Below are positions 28,063 to 38,048 of a stretch of DNA of 64,000 nucleotides, piece by piece. The stretch covers positions 62,001 through 126,000 of the forward strand of contig NZ_LOPY01000039.1 of NCBI RefSeq assembly GCF_001469895.1. The letters run 5' to 3'. Every line of letters starts with the position of its first letter. The first letter of the stretch is position 1. Below the pieces are notes generated by a model. It did not search any database. It was not told the DNA's origin and saw nothing but the letters and a program-made list of their open reading frames with translations. Source of the stretch: Pseudoalteromonas sp. XI10 (GTDB lineage: Bacteria; Pseudomonadota; Gammaproteobacteria; Enterobacterales; Alteromonadaceae). A program made the translations under genes and the position numbers.

Positions 28063-28545
28063 ATGACTGTTGGCATTATTATGGGTTCCAAATCAGACTG
28101 GCCAACGATGGAACATTCGGCGTTAATGCTAGAAAAATTCGGCATTGAATACGAAACTAAAGTTGTTTCTGCTCACCGTACCCCTCAATTACTTGCTGAC
28201 TATGCAAGCTCAGCTGCTGATCGCGGCATTAAAATTATTATCGCAGGTGCCGGTGGTGCTGCGCACCTACCAGGTATGGCTGCGGCGTTTACATCTCTGC
28301 CAGTTTTAGGTGTACCAGTTAAGTCTAAAACACTTAATGGTGTTGATTCATTATTATCTATTTGCCAAATGCCTAAAGGTGTTGCGGTAGGTACTCTTGC
28401 TATTGGTGAAGCAGGCGCTGCAAATGCTGGCCTTTTAGCGGCACAAATTTTAGGTTGCCAACAGCCTGAAATCTTCGCAAAAGTAGAAGCTTTCCGTAAA
28501 GAACAAACAGACACTATTTTAGCTAACCCTAATCCTGCAGAGTGA
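28063..28545 (+). CDS. purE: N5-carboxyaminoimidazole ribonucleotide mutase
   Basis: 160 residues, class I PurE (E. coli 169). It rearranges N5-CAIR to CAIR in purine synthesis. The active-site P-loop is [10 protein letters not shown], then SAHRTPQLL and [11 protein letters not shown]. The purK start follows one base after its stop. A TATAAT box lies at 27995-28000. Confidence 0.97.
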   Translation: MTVGIIMGSKSDWPTMEHSALMLEKFGIEYETKVVSAHRTPQLLADYASSAADRGIKIIIAGAGGAAHLPGMAAAFTSLPVLGVPVKSKTLNGVDSLLSICQMPKGVAVGTLAIGEAGAANAGLLAAQILGCQQPEIFAKVEAFRKEQTDTILANPNPAE

Positions 28546-28546
28546 T

Positions 28547-29695
28547 ATGAATATTCTAATTTTAGGTGCAGGTCAGTTAGCTCGCATGATGAGCTTAGCG
28601 GGTGCACCGCTTGATTTAAATGTTGTTGCCTACGATGTGGGTAGTGAAAAAATCATTCACCCATTAACAGGTGAAGTTCATAACAGCACATTACAACAAG
28701 CTATTGATAACGCAGACGCGATTACAGCAGAGTTTGAACACATTCCTGATGATGTACTTACACTATGTTGTCAAAGCAATAAGTTTTATCCGGGTAAAGC
28801 GGCAATTAAAACAGGTGGCGACCGCGCACTTGAAAAAGCATTACTTGATAAAACTAATGTTGAATGTGCGCCTTACCAGCTAATTACAGAAAAAGAGCAC
28901 CTTGTTGCTGCCGTAGAGCGTTTAGGCAAGCCGCTTGTGATCAAAACTTGCCAAGCAGGTTACGATGGTAAAGGGCAGTGGCGCTTAAAGTCTGATGATC
29001 AAATTGACCAAATCTGGTCAGAAATGGCAGATTTCATAGCATCAGGCACTGAAAGTGCTCCGCATTCTATTATCGCTGAAAAGATGATCCCATTTGACCG
29101 TGAAGTATCTATCATTGGTGCTCGCGACAAAGCGGGTAACACTGTTATTTATCCATTAACTGAAAACCAACACACCAATGGTGTACTTACGCTTTCAGTT
29201 GCGGGTAAAGAAAAAGCAGCAATTCAAGAACAAGCAGAGCTTGCATTTAACAAGTTAGCGCAAGAGCTTGATTATGTGGGTGTATTAGCAATTGAGTTTT
29301 TTGATGTACAAGGTACGTTATTAGTAAACGAAATTGCGCCACGCGTTCATAACTCAGGTCACTGGACACAGCAGGGTACACACTGTTCACAGTTCGAAAA
29401 CCACATGCGCGCTGTTGCAGGTCTACCATTAGGTAGTACAGAGTGTCTTCGTCCTACTGCTATGATCAATGTATTAGGTCAGCCTTCAATCCCACACTCA
29501 GTACTGGCAACGCAAGACGTTACAAGTCATTGGTATGGTAAAACGGCTAAACCGTGTCGTAAGATGGGTCATATCAATGTATCGGCTGATAACCTTCATC
29601 AATTAGGTGAGCGTTTAGCGGCACTGGCTGAAATTCTGCCAGAGCAAGACTACCCAGGTGTAGCAGCTACCAGCACTCAACTTATTTTAAACTAA
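28547..29695 (+). CDS. purK: N5-carboxyaminoimidazole ribonucleotide synthase
   Basis: 382 residues. ATP-grasp enzyme making N5-CAIR from AIR, ATP and bicarbonate; works with PurE. The N-terminus ILILGAGQLARMMSLAGAPL, the ATP-grasp segments VIKTCQAGYDGKGQW and IIAEKMIPFDREVSII, and the metal site NEIAPRVHNSGHWT are all present. Terminated by the hairpin at 29711-29736. Confidence 0.97.
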   Translation: MNILILGAGQLARMMSLAGAPLDLNVVAYDVGSEKIIHPLTGEVHNSTLQQAIDNADAITAEFEHIPDDVLTLCCQSNKFYPGKAAIKTGGDRALEKALLDKTNVECAPYQLITEKEHLVAAVERLGKPLVIKTCQAGYDGKGQWRLKSDDQIDQIWSEMADFIASGTESAPHSIIAEKMIPFDREVSIIGARDKAGNTVIYPLTENQHTNGVLTLSVAGKEKAAIQEQAELAFNKLAQELDYVGVLAIEFFDVQGTLLVNEIAPRVHNSGHWTQQGTHCSQFENHMRAVAGLPLGSTECLRPTAMINVLGQPSIPHSVLATQDVTSHWYGKTAKPCRKMGHINVSADNLHQLGERLAALAEILPEQDYPGVAATSTQLILN

Positions 29696-29710
29696 TCAGT
29701 TTAAATTCTT

Positions 29711-29736
29711 AAAAGCCGAGTTTATCTCGGCTTTTT
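29711..29736 (+). terminator. Terminator downstream of purEK
   Basis: AAAAGCCGAG/CTCGGCTTTT stem and T run. Confidence 0.85.
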
Positions 29737-29849
29737 AATCGCTATTATTTATCCACAAACTTCGCTAATTTTGTACCTCTTGTCTCAAAGCACTTGCGTC
29801 AGGAACATCTTGCTATAGACTAATATTTTTATATTAATATTAGTTCGTT

Positions 29850-30080
29850 ATGTTACATCCTCGATTTAGAACAGTCGTATTTGCGTTCTTTATGGCGCTG
29901 TTTATGTCTGGATTTATGTCTTTAGTGATCAGCATCTTTAACGTTGGTTTAATCGATAACATTGCAACCATTTGGCTTAAAGCATGGGCTTTTGCATTTT
30001 GTGTGGCATTTCCTACCGTTATTTTTGTTGCACCTGTGGTGCATAAGCTAACCAATAAACTTATCAGAGCACAATTGTGA
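29850..30080 (+). CDS. DUF2798 small membrane protein
   Basis: 76 residues with two membrane helices (about 9-33 and 43-65) and the family pattern FAFFMALFMSGFMSLVI and WLKAWAFAFCVAFPTVIFVAPVV. Function unknown. The stop overlaps the next gene's GTG start by 4 bases, so it is coupled to the YeiH-type transporter. Confidence 0.82.
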   Translation: MLHPRFRTVVFAFFMALFMSGFMSLVISIFNVGLIDNIATIWLKAWAFAFCVAFPTVIFVAPVVHKLTNKLIRAQL

Positions 30081-31009
30081 TAGCCGAACGCCCAAAGCAG
30101 TTTCTATTTATTGCACTATTTTTAGTATCAGCATTACCATTTGTTGGCTCTGCTACAGCACTTGTCGTCGGTGCTTTATTTGCCATGATATTAGGCAACC
30201 CATTTGCAGTGCAGTCACAAAAAATAAGTAAATGGATGCTAAAGTTGGCGGTGATTGGCTTAGGCTTTGCTGTTGATTTTAATCAAGTTATAGAAGTAGG
30301 GCGCAGCTCTATTGTACTTACTATTGTCAGTATTACCGCGATTATTGGCCTTGGTGAAATTTTATCTCAGTTATTTAAGTTAAATAAAAACACCGGTGTA
30401 CTTATTTCATTTGGTACAGCCATTTGTGGTGGTAGCGCCATTGCAGCAATGGCGCCGGTTATAAAGGCCAAAGATCACGAAGTAGCTATATCACTCGCTG
30501 TGGTGTTTTTATTAAACGCCCTTGGCTTAGTGTTATTCCCAATGATTGGTCATTACTTTGGCCTGACTGAGCAACAATTCGGTGTTTGGGCAGCACTTGC
30601 TATTCACGACACCAGTAGTGTAGTGGGGGCTTCCGCTGCGTATGGCGCATCAGCGCTTGCTATTGCCACAACCATTAAACTGACCAGAGCGATGTGGATA
30701 ATCCCTTACACGAGCATCGCGGGTGTGTTTTGGAAATCGGATGAAAAAGCCAGTATCCCATTGTTTATATTTGGTTTTTTAGCGGCTGCACTGATTAATT
30801 CGAGCTTTCCTGAGTATCAAACACTGTGGCATGCACTCAATGTGGGTGCTAAACAAGTTTTAATAATGACCTTATTTTTGATTGGTAGTGGTTTATCTAT
30901 TTCAGTCTTAAAACAAGCGGGCATTAAACCTTTTATCATGGCGATGATCTTATGGATCATTGTCAGCAGTATTATTTTACTACTTATAGTAGACGGATTT
31001 ATTTCATGA
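30077..31009 (+). CDS. YeiH-family putative sulfate/sulfite exporter (UPF0324)
   Basis: 310 residues, about ten membrane helices. Family marks are ALPFVGSATALVVGALFAMILGNP, KLAVIGLGFAVDFN, FGTAICGGSAIAAMAPVIKAKDHE, LAIHDTSSVVGASAAYG and KLTRAMWIIP. The family is annotated as putative sulfate exporters and often lies near cysteine/sulfonate genes, which is not the case here. Start GTG overlaps the DUF2798 stop; its stop overlaps the next start by ATGA, so three genes are coupled. Confidence 0.87.
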   Translation: MIAERPKQFLFIALFLVSALPFVGSATALVVGALFAMILGNPFAVQSQKISKWMLKLAVIGLGFAVDFNQVIEVGRSSIVLTIVSITAIIGLGEILSQLFKLNKNTGVLISFGTAICGGSAIAAMAPVIKAKDHEVAISLAVVFLLNALGLVLFPMIGHYFGLTEQQFGVWAALAIHDTSSVVGASAAYGASALAIATTIKLTRAMWIIPYTSIAGVFWKSDEKASIPLFIFGFLAAALINSSFPEYQTLWHALNVGAKQVLIMTLFLIGSGLSISVLKQAGIKPFIMAMILWIIVSSIILLLIVDGFIS

Positions 31010-32169
31010 AAAACGCTTTATTAACTTCTTCAATAGCAGTGGCTGTAGGCTTATTTGCTAACAATGTATCGGCTGCTGATTTGCGTGTTGCTACCTTTAA
31101 TGTGAGTATGGATGCAACCAACTATGCTAAAAAAGGCGAAGCAATAGATAAAGATGCTCTAAGTAAAGCATTAGCCAGCAACCACCAGCAAATTCGTAAC
31201 ATTGCCGAAATTATTCAGCGCGTAAGACCTGATGTAATTTTACTCAATGAGTTTGATTATATTGATGCCGATAAAGGCATTAACGTATTTCGTAAAAACT
31301 ACCTGCAAGTATCGCAAAATAAGCAAGTTGCCATCGATTACCCGTATTACTTTATTGCACCTGTTAACACAGGTTTACCTACTGAGTTTGACCTAGACAA
31401 CGATGGTGTAAAGGGGCATTACAAAGGCGACGCACATGGCTTTGGCTTCTTTGAGGGGCATTATGCAATGGCAGTATTGTCGCGCTACCCAATCGATTTA
31501 GATAAAGCGCGTACATTACAATTATTCAAATACAAAGATATGCCAAATGCACAAATGCCTATCGACCCCAAAACAGGTAAAAACTGGTATTCAGCTGAAG
31601 AATGGCAAGAAATTCACCTAAGTTCTAAGTCTTTTTGGGATTTACCAATAGATGTAAAAGGTAAAACGTTTCACTTGCTTGCATCGCACCCAACGCCGCC
31701 TGTTTTTGATGGTGACGAAGACCGTAACGGTAAGCGCAACCACGATGAAGTACGCCTAGTTGCTGATTACATCAACAATGCTAACTACATTTACGATGAT
31801 AAAGGTCAAAAAGGTGGCTTAAAAGCGAAAAGTCGTTTTGTTATTGTTGGTGACTTAAATGCTGCGCCAGAAGGGGGTAAGGCACGCCCGAATACCACAG
31901 ACCAAATTTTAAAAAATCCATTAGTGAATACCTCTTTTACGCCAAAAAGCAAAGGCGCTAAAGAGTCGTATAAAGAAGATTACGCTAAAAACTATACCGC
32001 TTATTGGCAAGCTCGTGCTGATTACGTTTTACCATCAAATTATGGGATTGAGATAAACGATGGTGGAGTTTTTTGGCCACAAAAAAACTCTGAACTGTTC
32101 CGTTTAATTAAAGATCGTAACGCATCATCTGATCACCGTATGGTATGGCTTGATATCAGCTTAAAATAA
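31006..32169 (+). CDS. Secreted endonuclease/exonuclease/phosphatase (EEP) fold hydrolase
   Basis: 387 residues with a signal peptide (MKNALLTSSIAVAVGLF, cleavage after VSA). The EEP fold motifs are RVATFNVSM, ILLNEFDY (metal-binding glutamate), FHLLASHPTPP, FVIVGDLNAAP and SSDHRMVWLDI (catalytic histidine). Expected to hydrolyse phosphodiesters or phosphomonoesters in the periplasm or outside. A DLDNDGVKG segment resembles a calcium-binding loop. The ATG at 31006 overlaps the transporter stop; an upstream start would bypass the signal peptide. Confidence 0.88.
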   Translation: MKNALLTSSIAVAVGLFANNVSAADLRVATFNVSMDATNYAKKGEAIDKDALSKALASNHQQIRNIAEIIQRVRPDVILLNEFDYIDADKGINVFRKNYLQVSQNKQVAIDYPYYFIAPVNTGLPTEFDLDNDGVKGHYKGDAHGFGFFEGHYAMAVLSRYPIDLDKARTLQLFKYKDMPNAQMPIDPKTGKNWYSAEEWQEIHLSSKSFWDLPIDVKGKTFHLLASHPTPPVFDGDEDRNGKRNHDEVRLVADYINNANYIYDDKGQKGGLKAKSRFVIVGDLNAAPEGGKARPNTTDQILKNPLVNTSFTPKSKGAKESYKEDYAKNYTAYWQARADYVLPSNYGIEINDGGVFWPQKNSELFRLIKDRNASSDHRMVWLDISLK

Positions 32170-32274
32170 GTTGTTATTAAACGGAAATCTTTGGCTGTTT
32201 ATCCTATAAAAATTGCTATTTCATCAGTGCTTCTGCTTAAATAGGGCGAATTATAATAACCCGTAAGAAGCACT

Positions 32275-34767
32275 ATGAAATTCAAAACCACTGCTAATAA
32301 AACGTTAGTGGCTCTCGCAGTCGCATCTAGCTTCATGCTAGCAGGTTGTCAATCAACCGCCTCAACGCCTTCTGAAGAACAAGTTACCAATGTAGCACCA
32401 GTTGTTGCTACTCCTGCTGATACAGGTTCAGCTGAAATCACGTTAGAGCAAGCAATGGCTCACCCTGATTGGTTAGGCCGTCAGCCAGAGCGTGCTTTCT
32501 GGAATGGTGATTCTAACAGCATCGTTTATGCACAAAAGCAACAAGGCAATGAGTTACGCGATTTATACGTTCAAGCGGTAAATAGCCAATCTGCATCACA
32601 ATTAGCGTTAAACAAACTACACACTGTAGGCGCTAAAAATGCCGTTTATTCTGCAGATAAAAAGCAACAGGCTTATGCATTTGAAGGTAATATCTTCGTT
32701 AAAAACCTAAGCACTGGGCAAATTACACAAATCACTCACGACAGCGCGCAGCAATCAAAACCACAGTTTTTAACTGATGGTAGCCTTGCATATCGCCAAG
32801 GTAATACATTTTATAAAGTTGATTTAGCAACGGGTCGTCAAGTTGAATTAGTTAACTTACACCTAGACGATGCACCTAAAGGTGTACAAGAGCCAGACAC
32901 TTACATTGCAAAAGAGCAGCACAAGCTAATTGATTACATTGCGCTGACGCACAAAAACAAAAAAGATCGTGAAGAGCGTAAAGCACAAATCAACGAGCAA
33001 AACGACAGCATTGCTAATGCACAGTTTTATTTAGGTAAAGGTAAGCGTTTAGCCGATGTACAGCTTTCACCAAATGGCCAAGCACTTGTTGCAGTAACCA
33101 CAGAAAGCCGTTCATGGCGCGATGAAGGCGATATCATGCCTAATTACATTGCCGATGATGCACGCGTTAAAGCAGAAAAAGTACGCCGTCGTGTTGCTGA
33201 TGAAAAACCAATCAGCTCAGACGTTGTTTACATCGACCTTAAATCAGGCGAGCAAACAACGCTTGCATTCGATACCTTACCTGGTTTTGATGAAGACGTA
33301 CTTGCAGCTGTTAAGAAAGAAAACTACGCCCGTGATGGCAAAACTTATAAGTCTGAAAAAGCACCACGTGCCATCAACTTAATGATGGATTGGGGTTGGG
33401 ACCAAAGTGCAATCCAATGGAACACAGATGGTTCACAAGTGGCTCTTATGCTAGAAGCATGGGACAACAAAGACCGTTGGTTAGCCACTGTTGATACGCA
33501 AAACAATAAACTTGTTTCACAACACCGTCTGCATGACGATGCGTGGGTTAACTATGCATACAATGATTTTGGTTGGTTGAACAACTCAGACACGCTTTAC
33601 TTCTTATCTGAAGAGTCTGGTTACAGCCACATTTACAAAAAGCCACTTAACGGTAAAGCAACGCAGCTTACAAAAGGCCAATTTGTTGTTTCTAACTTAA
33701 CGTTAACGGCTGATAACTCTGCGATTTACTACAAAGCCAACGTTGAGCACCCAGGTCTTTACGAAATCTATCGTGTAAACCCTGCAAACGGTGAATCTGA
33801 GCAAGTAACAAACCTTGATGGTATGACTGATTACCAGTTAAGCCCAGATGAAAGCAAACTATTGCTAACTCATTCAAAAATTATGTCGCCGCCTGAGCTT
33901 TATGTTGCAGATGCAAAAGCAAATACCCAAGCAACTCAGTTAACGCATACAGTATCTGATGAGTTCTTAGCGAAAAAACTAATTGCACCTAAGATTGTTG
34001 CTGTTCCTTCAAGCCACACTGAACAGCCAATTTACGCAAAAGTATATTACCCAGCTGATTATAAAGAAGGCGAAACAGGTAAAAACCGTAAAGCGGTTAT
34101 CTTTAACCACGGTGCTGGTTACCTACAAAACTCACACATGGGTTGGTCTGGTTACTTCCGTGAGTTTATGTTCCACTCACTACTTGCTTCAGAAGGCTAC
34201 GTAGTAATGGACATGGACTACCGTGCATCGAAAGGTTACGGCCGTGATTGGCGTACAGCCATTTATCGTCAAATGGGTACACCTGAGATCCAAGATTTAG
34301 CAGACGGCGTAAGCTGGATGGCAGACAACGCAAACGTAGATACACAAGCTGTAGGTACTTATGGTGGTTCTTACGGTGGTTTCATGACGTTTATGGCGCT
34401 ATTCACACAACCTGATTTATTCAAAGCAGGTGCTGCACTTCGTCCGGTAACTGATTGGGCTCACTACAATGGTCCTTATACGTCTAACATCTTAAACCAC
34501 CCAGATGTTGACCCGATTGCTTATGAAAAGAGCTCTCCAATTTACTTTGCTGAAGGTCTTAAGAGCCATTTATTAATTAATGCGCCTATGGTTGATGACA
34601 ATGTATTCTTCCAAGACTCAGTACGCTTAGTACAGCGCTTAATTGAGCTAGAAAAAGAGAACTTTGAAACAGCTATCTTCCCAGTTGAGCCGCATGGTTT
34701 TGTACAACCATCAAGCTGGTTAGATGAATACCGTCGTATTCATAAGCTATTTAAAGAAACGCTTTAA
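32275..34767 (+). CDS. S9-family prolyl oligopeptidase/dipeptidyl peptidase, lipoprotein
   Basis: 830 residues. Lipobox signal (LAVASSFMLAGC, Cys25) predicts anchoring in an outer or inner membrane. An N-terminal beta-propeller (about 60-570) precedes an alpha/beta hydrolase domain. The triad is Ser699 in GGSYGG, Asp in MVDDNVFF and His in VEPHGF. It cleaves short peptides, often after proline. Of the DPP-IV-like S9B/C type. Monocistronic with its own terminator. Confidence 0.93.
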   Translation: MKFKTTANKTLVALAVASSFMLAGCQSTASTPSEEQVTNVAPVVATPADTGSAEITLEQAMAHPDWLGRQPERAFWNGDSNSIVYAQKQQGNELRDLYVQAVNSQSASQLALNKLHTVGAKNAVYSADKKQQAYAFEGNIFVKNLSTGQITQITHDSAQQSKPQFLTDGSLAYRQGNTFYKVDLATGRQVELVNLHLDDAPKGVQEPDTYIAKEQHKLIDYIALTHKNKKDREERKAQINEQNDSIANAQFYLGKGKRLADVQLSPNGQALVAVTTESRSWRDEGDIMPNYIADDARVKAEKVRRRVADEKPISSDVVYIDLKSGEQTTLAFDTLPGFDEDVLAAVKKENYARDGKTYKSEKAPRAINLMMDWGWDQSAIQWNTDGSQVALMLEAWDNKDRWLATVDTQNNKLVSQHRLHDDAWVNYAYNDFGWLNNSDTLYFLSEESGYSHIYKKPLNGKATQLTKGQFVVSNLTLTADNSAIYYKANVEHPGLYEIYRVNPANGESEQVTNLDGMTDYQLSPDESKLLLTHSKIMSPPELYVADAKANTQATQLTHTVSDEFLAKKLIAPKIVAVPSSHTEQPIYAKVYYPADYKEGETGKNRKAVIFNHGAGYLQNSHMGWSGYFREFMFHSLLASEGYVVMDMDYRASKGYGRDWRTAIYRQMGTPEIQDLADGVSWMADNANVDTQAVGTYGGSYGGFMTFMALFTQPDLFKAGAALRPVTDWAHYNGPYTSNILNHPDVDPIAYEKSSPIYFAEGLKSHLLINAPMVDDNVFFQDSVRLVQRLIELEKENFETAIFPVEPHGFVQPSSWLDEYRRIHKLFKETL

Positions 34768-34782
34768 TCAATAGCGTAAATG

Positions 34783-34811
34783 AAAAACAGCCACTTTAAG
34801 TGGCTGTTTTT
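34783..34811 (+). terminator. Terminator downstream of the S9 peptidase gene
   Basis: 13-bp stem around GCCACT/AGTGGC with A and T runs; may serve the convergent gene too. Confidence 0.85.
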
Positions 34812-34839
34812 GTTTGTAATAGAACTTATCCAAAAGGGG

Positions 34840-35433
34840 TTATTTGCAGTAAAATTCACTCACATCGAGTACAGTCTTACCTTCCTTTGAGTCGTTATCA
34901 AAAATTAAACTATCACCCTCTAAACTCATTTTATAGTCTCTCATCCATGATAGATTGGCTATTAACTCCAATTCATAGCGATTAAACGAAGCAGGGCACT
35001 TTAAATACACATAATGGTGAGCAGTTCCAAAAGCTCCAGGGTCTGATGTGTAGACATAAAAGGTGCGATATTCAAATGCCTGTTCTTGGTGAACGTAATC
35101 AGTATTTGAGTTAAACATGATGTTGAATAATATAAGTAAACCAATACCAAAGAACATTAAGCATGAATACAAAATACTAAGAATAAGGGTCAAATGAGCA
35201 ATAATTTTATTCTTAAACGATTCTTTAACGATTCTGTATTTTGCTAACAACAGACAAAACCCAATACAAAGTGAGCAAAATACTATGGTGTAATAGATAT
35301 TATCAAGGCTTGCCATAAACGTTGGTGAAACAAATTTTAAGTTTACCAATTGGCCAAATAGCCCAGCCAATAGAGGCCCGTAAAGGCAAAATAGGATAAT
35401 GCGAAGGTAAATATCTCCTTTATTTTCATTCAT
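34840..35433 (-). CDS. Hypothetical membrane protein
   Basis: 197 residues, not recognised. Four predicted membrane helices in the N-terminal 115 residues (ILFCLYGPLLAGLFGQ, IYYTIVFCSLCIGFCLLLA, LILSILYSCLMFFGIGLLILF) and a soluble C-terminal part of about 85 residues with two cysteines (LKCPASF, the terminal FYCK). AT-rich. Lies next to the rhombosortase gene on the same strand but separated by 50 bases. Confidence 0.7.
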   Translation of the reverse strand: MNENKGDIYLRIILFCLYGPLLAGLFGQLVNLKFVSPTFMASLDNIYYTIVFCSLCIGFCLLLAKYRIVKESFKNKIIAHLTLILSILYSCLMFFGIGLLILFNIMFNSNTDYVHQEQAFEYRTFYVYTSDPGAFGTAHHYVYLKCPASFNRYELELIANLSWMRDYKMSLEGDSLIFDNDSKEGKTVLDVSEFYCK

Positions 35434-35485
35434 TTAAAATTCCTTTTTCTAGTTAACAAAGAGCAGTTGTAAAGAGCGAGTAAGG

Positions 35486-36070
35486 TTACCCGCGCATTTT
35501 TAATATTTTTATAAAGACAGGCAAAGCCAACAATGTGCCGCCAATTGCGCCGATAAAGTGGGCATCAATGGCAACATTAGACGCGATTAGCTGACTCACC
35601 GATTCACTAGGGCCTGCTATTTGCTCCCAAATCACTTTAGCCCAAGTACCAGCAAATAATAACCAGCCTGCAAACATGCCTGCTTGTACATCTTTAACTG
35701 CACCCCAAATGATCACACCGTGCAGTAGGGCACTTAACCCGGTGTAAATTTGGATATCTGGGCAAAATAGCCACACACCTAAGCCACACCATAATGCAAG
35801 AATGGCAATATTAAACGCATAGCGAGCAGGGCTTGTATGTTCAGCGTGTAGCGCCCAAATTAATAAAATTCCGGCACAATTTAAGCCTAAATGGGGCCAA
35901 TTTGCGTGTACAAATTGACTAGTGAAAATGCGCCAAAATTCACCATTTGCTACTAACTCACGGTTAAATTCGAGATATTCATTTAAGTTAAAAGTAGCAA
36001 ATAAGGAACTTAGTATTACTAAACACAATGGCGGCAGAATATATTCTAGTTTCAGGGGCAGGTTTATCAT
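35486..36070 (-). CDS. rrtA: Rhombosortase (rhomboid-family processing protease)
   Basis: 194 residues, six membrane helices. The rhomboid catalytic serine is in YTGLSALLHG and the histidine in AHFIGAIGG; ANWPHLGLN and WLLFAGTWAKVIWEQ match the rhombosortase subfamily. These proteases cleave the GlyGly-CTERM sorting tail of secreted proteins before they leave through type II secretion. No protein in this window carries that tail, so its substrates are elsewhere in the genome. Confidence 0.9.
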   Translation of the reverse strand: MINLPLKLEYILPPLCLVILSSLFATFNLNEYLEFNRELVANGEFWRIFTSQFVHANWPHLGLNCAGILLIWALHAEHTSPARYAFNIAILALWCGLGVWLFCPDIQIYTGLSALLHGVIIWGAVKDVQAGMFAGWLLFAGTWAKVIWEQIAGPSESVSQLIASNVAIDAHFIGAIGGTLLALPVFIKILKMRG

Positions 36071-36155
36071 GTTATTTTTGTTGTATCTGAGATTGTCGCC
36101 TATTGTGCACGTTTAATTTTAAGATGCCAAATACACTACGGGATTAAGTTTATTT

Positions 36156-37913
36156 ATGTTATTCAAAACCAAAGCGCTGTTAGCTCTGTCCACCTCATTA
36201 ATTTATTCAACGGCTATTTTTGCAACCCCTGCAAAAATTGAAACTCGCGAACCTGAAGCTGCTACAGGCTTTGCTCATAAACAGGTTGTTGAAGGCGATA
36301 AGTACATGGTCGCAGCAGCAAACCCTTATGCAGTAAAAGCTGGCCAAAAAATGCTTGAGCTAGGCGGCTCAGCAGTTGATGCAGCCATTGCTACGCAATT
36401 AGTACTGACACTGGTAGAACCTCAATCGTCGGGCATCGGTGGTGGTACATTTATGATGTACTTCGACAGCAAAAGCAAAAGCCTAACCAGCTTTGATGGC
36501 CGCGAAACGGCTCCAAGCAATGCTGATGAAACACTATTTTTAGATAAGCACGGTAAAGCCGTAAAATGGATTGAAGCCGTTGTAGGTGGTCGTTCTGTTG
36601 GTGTTCCAGGTATTTTAGACGCTTTTGCCACCGCCCATAAACGTTACGGCAAGTTAGAGTGGCAAACTTTGTTTGGTCCTGCCATTGAATTGGCTGATAA
36701 AGGCTTTATTGTGTCGCCGCGTTTACATCAATTATTGGCTAAAGAATTAAACCCAGGGGTTACTAAGCTACCTGTTATTCGTGACTACTTTTTCCCTGAT
36801 GGTAAACCGCTTGCTGTAGGTACGGTTAAAAAGAACCCTGAACTTGCCGCGCTTTATAAAGATATAGCAAAACAAGGCATTGATGCTTTCTATAAAGGTG
36901 AAAACGCCAAAGAACTTGTGCATGCAGTGCAAAACTCAGCAGTCGCACCGGGTACTTTAACGGTTGAAGACTTAGCTAATTACAAAAGCAAAGAGCGCGC
37001 ACCTGTGTGTGTTGATTATCGCCAATACGAAGTGTGCTCAATGGCACCACCTAGTAGTGGTGGTGTAGCTGTATTACAGATTTTAGCCTTACTTGAACAT
37101 AAAGACATGGCTAAACTTAAACCAAACTCTGTTCAAGCACTGCATTACTTTACCCAAGCATCGCGTTTAGCGTTTGCTGATCGCAACGTGTATATGGGTG
37201 ACCCTGACTTTATGCCAATCCCAACTCAAGGATTACTCGATAAAGACTACCTTGCAGGTCGTGCAAAGCTTATTTCAGAAAAAGATGCTCACGCAGAAGC
37301 AGGCACACCGCCTAACTCACTTGCTTACGCGCAAGATGATGCTTACGAGTTACCATCAACAACTCATGTATCGATCGTTGATAGCCAAGGTAATGCGGTT
37401 TCGATGACCAGCTCTATTGAAATGGCGTTTGGTTCAACAGTAATGGTGAACGGGTATATTTTAAACAATCAACTAACAGACTTTGCTTTATCGCCTACTA
37501 AAAATGGTAAGCCATTAGCTAATCGCGTTGAAGCGGGTAAACGCCCGCGTAGTTCAATGTCGCCAGTCATGGTGTTTAACAAAGACGGCAGCTTACGTTT
37601 AGTGGTTGGTTCACCAGGTGGTAGCCGTATTATTGATTATGTAGCTCAAGTGGTTGTAGGTGTGCTTGATTGGAACTTAGATGCGCAAACAGCTATTAAC
37701 TTACCGCGCATTACTAATCGCAATAATTACACAAGCCTCGAAAAGGGCACTGAACTTGCCAACGCTGAAGCAGAATTTGTTAACCGCGGACACGCAGTTC
37801 GTATCCTAGATTTAAACTCTGGTTTACATGCTGTTGAAGTTAAAGACGGTAAACTTTATGGCGCAGCCGATCCGCGCCGTGAAGGCATCGCTTTAAGTGA
37901 TAAAAGCCACTAA
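36156..37913 (+). CDS. ggt: Gamma-glutamyltransferase (glutathione hydrolase)
   Basis: 585 residues with a signal peptide (MLFKTKALLALSTSLIYSTAIFA). A periplasmic Ntn-hydrolase that matures by cleavage before a threonine, here Thr402 in TTHVSIVD, into large and small subunits. The oxyanion and substrate glycine motif is VGSPGGSRIIDYV; SSGIGGGTFMMYF lies in the large subunit. It starts glutathione degradation and can transfer the glutamyl group. The terminator at 37921 follows directly. Confidence 0.95.
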   Translation: MLFKTKALLALSTSLIYSTAIFATPAKIETREPEAATGFAHKQVVEGDKYMVAAANPYAVKAGQKMLELGGSAVDAAIATQLVLTLVEPQSSGIGGGTFMMYFDSKSKSLTSFDGRETAPSNADETLFLDKHGKAVKWIEAVVGGRSVGVPGILDAFATAHKRYGKLEWQTLFGPAIELADKGFIVSPRLHQLLAKELNPGVTKLPVIRDYFFPDGKPLAVGTVKKNPELAALYKDIAKQGIDAFYKGENAKELVHAVQNSAVAPGTLTVEDLANYKSKERAPVCVDYRQYEVCSMAPPSSGGVAVLQILALLEHKDMAKLKPNSVQALHYFTQASRLAFADRNVYMGDPDFMPIPTQGLLDKDYLAGRAKLISEKDAHAEAGTPPNSLAYAQDDAYELPSTTHVSIVDSQGNAVSMTSSIEMAFGSTVMVNGYILNNQLTDFALSPTKNGKPLANRVEAGKRPRSSMSPVMVFNKDGSLRLVVGSPGGSRIIDYVAQVVVGVLDWNLDAQTAINLPRITNRNNYTSLEKGTELANAEAEFVNRGHAVRILDLNSGLHAVEVKDGKLYGAADPRREGIALSDKSH

Positions 37914-37920
37914 AAACAAG

Positions 37921-37948
37921 CTCAGCAGCCTTAAAGCTGCTGAGTTTT
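37921..37948 (+). terminator. Terminator downstream of ggt
   Basis: CTCAGCAGC/GCTGCTGAG stem, loop CTTAAA, then TTTT. Confidence 0.8.
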
Positions 37949-38048
37949 CATGTATACTATCTGCTATGCTATTTAGAGCATAAAATTCATTTTCTTCAAT
38001 GGTCTGACAAGGTGAATTGTCATTGCAATTTCGCCTTCAAGAGTAATA

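Noticed and set aside
29817..29846. AT-only inverted repeat (ACTAATATT/AATATTAGT) before the DUF2798 gene
   Set aside because: So AT-rich that it could arise by chance; no second copy.
37955..37985. TATGCT/AGCATA repeat upstream of maeA
   Set aside because: Only six base pairs in AT-rich DNA; too weak to call an operator.
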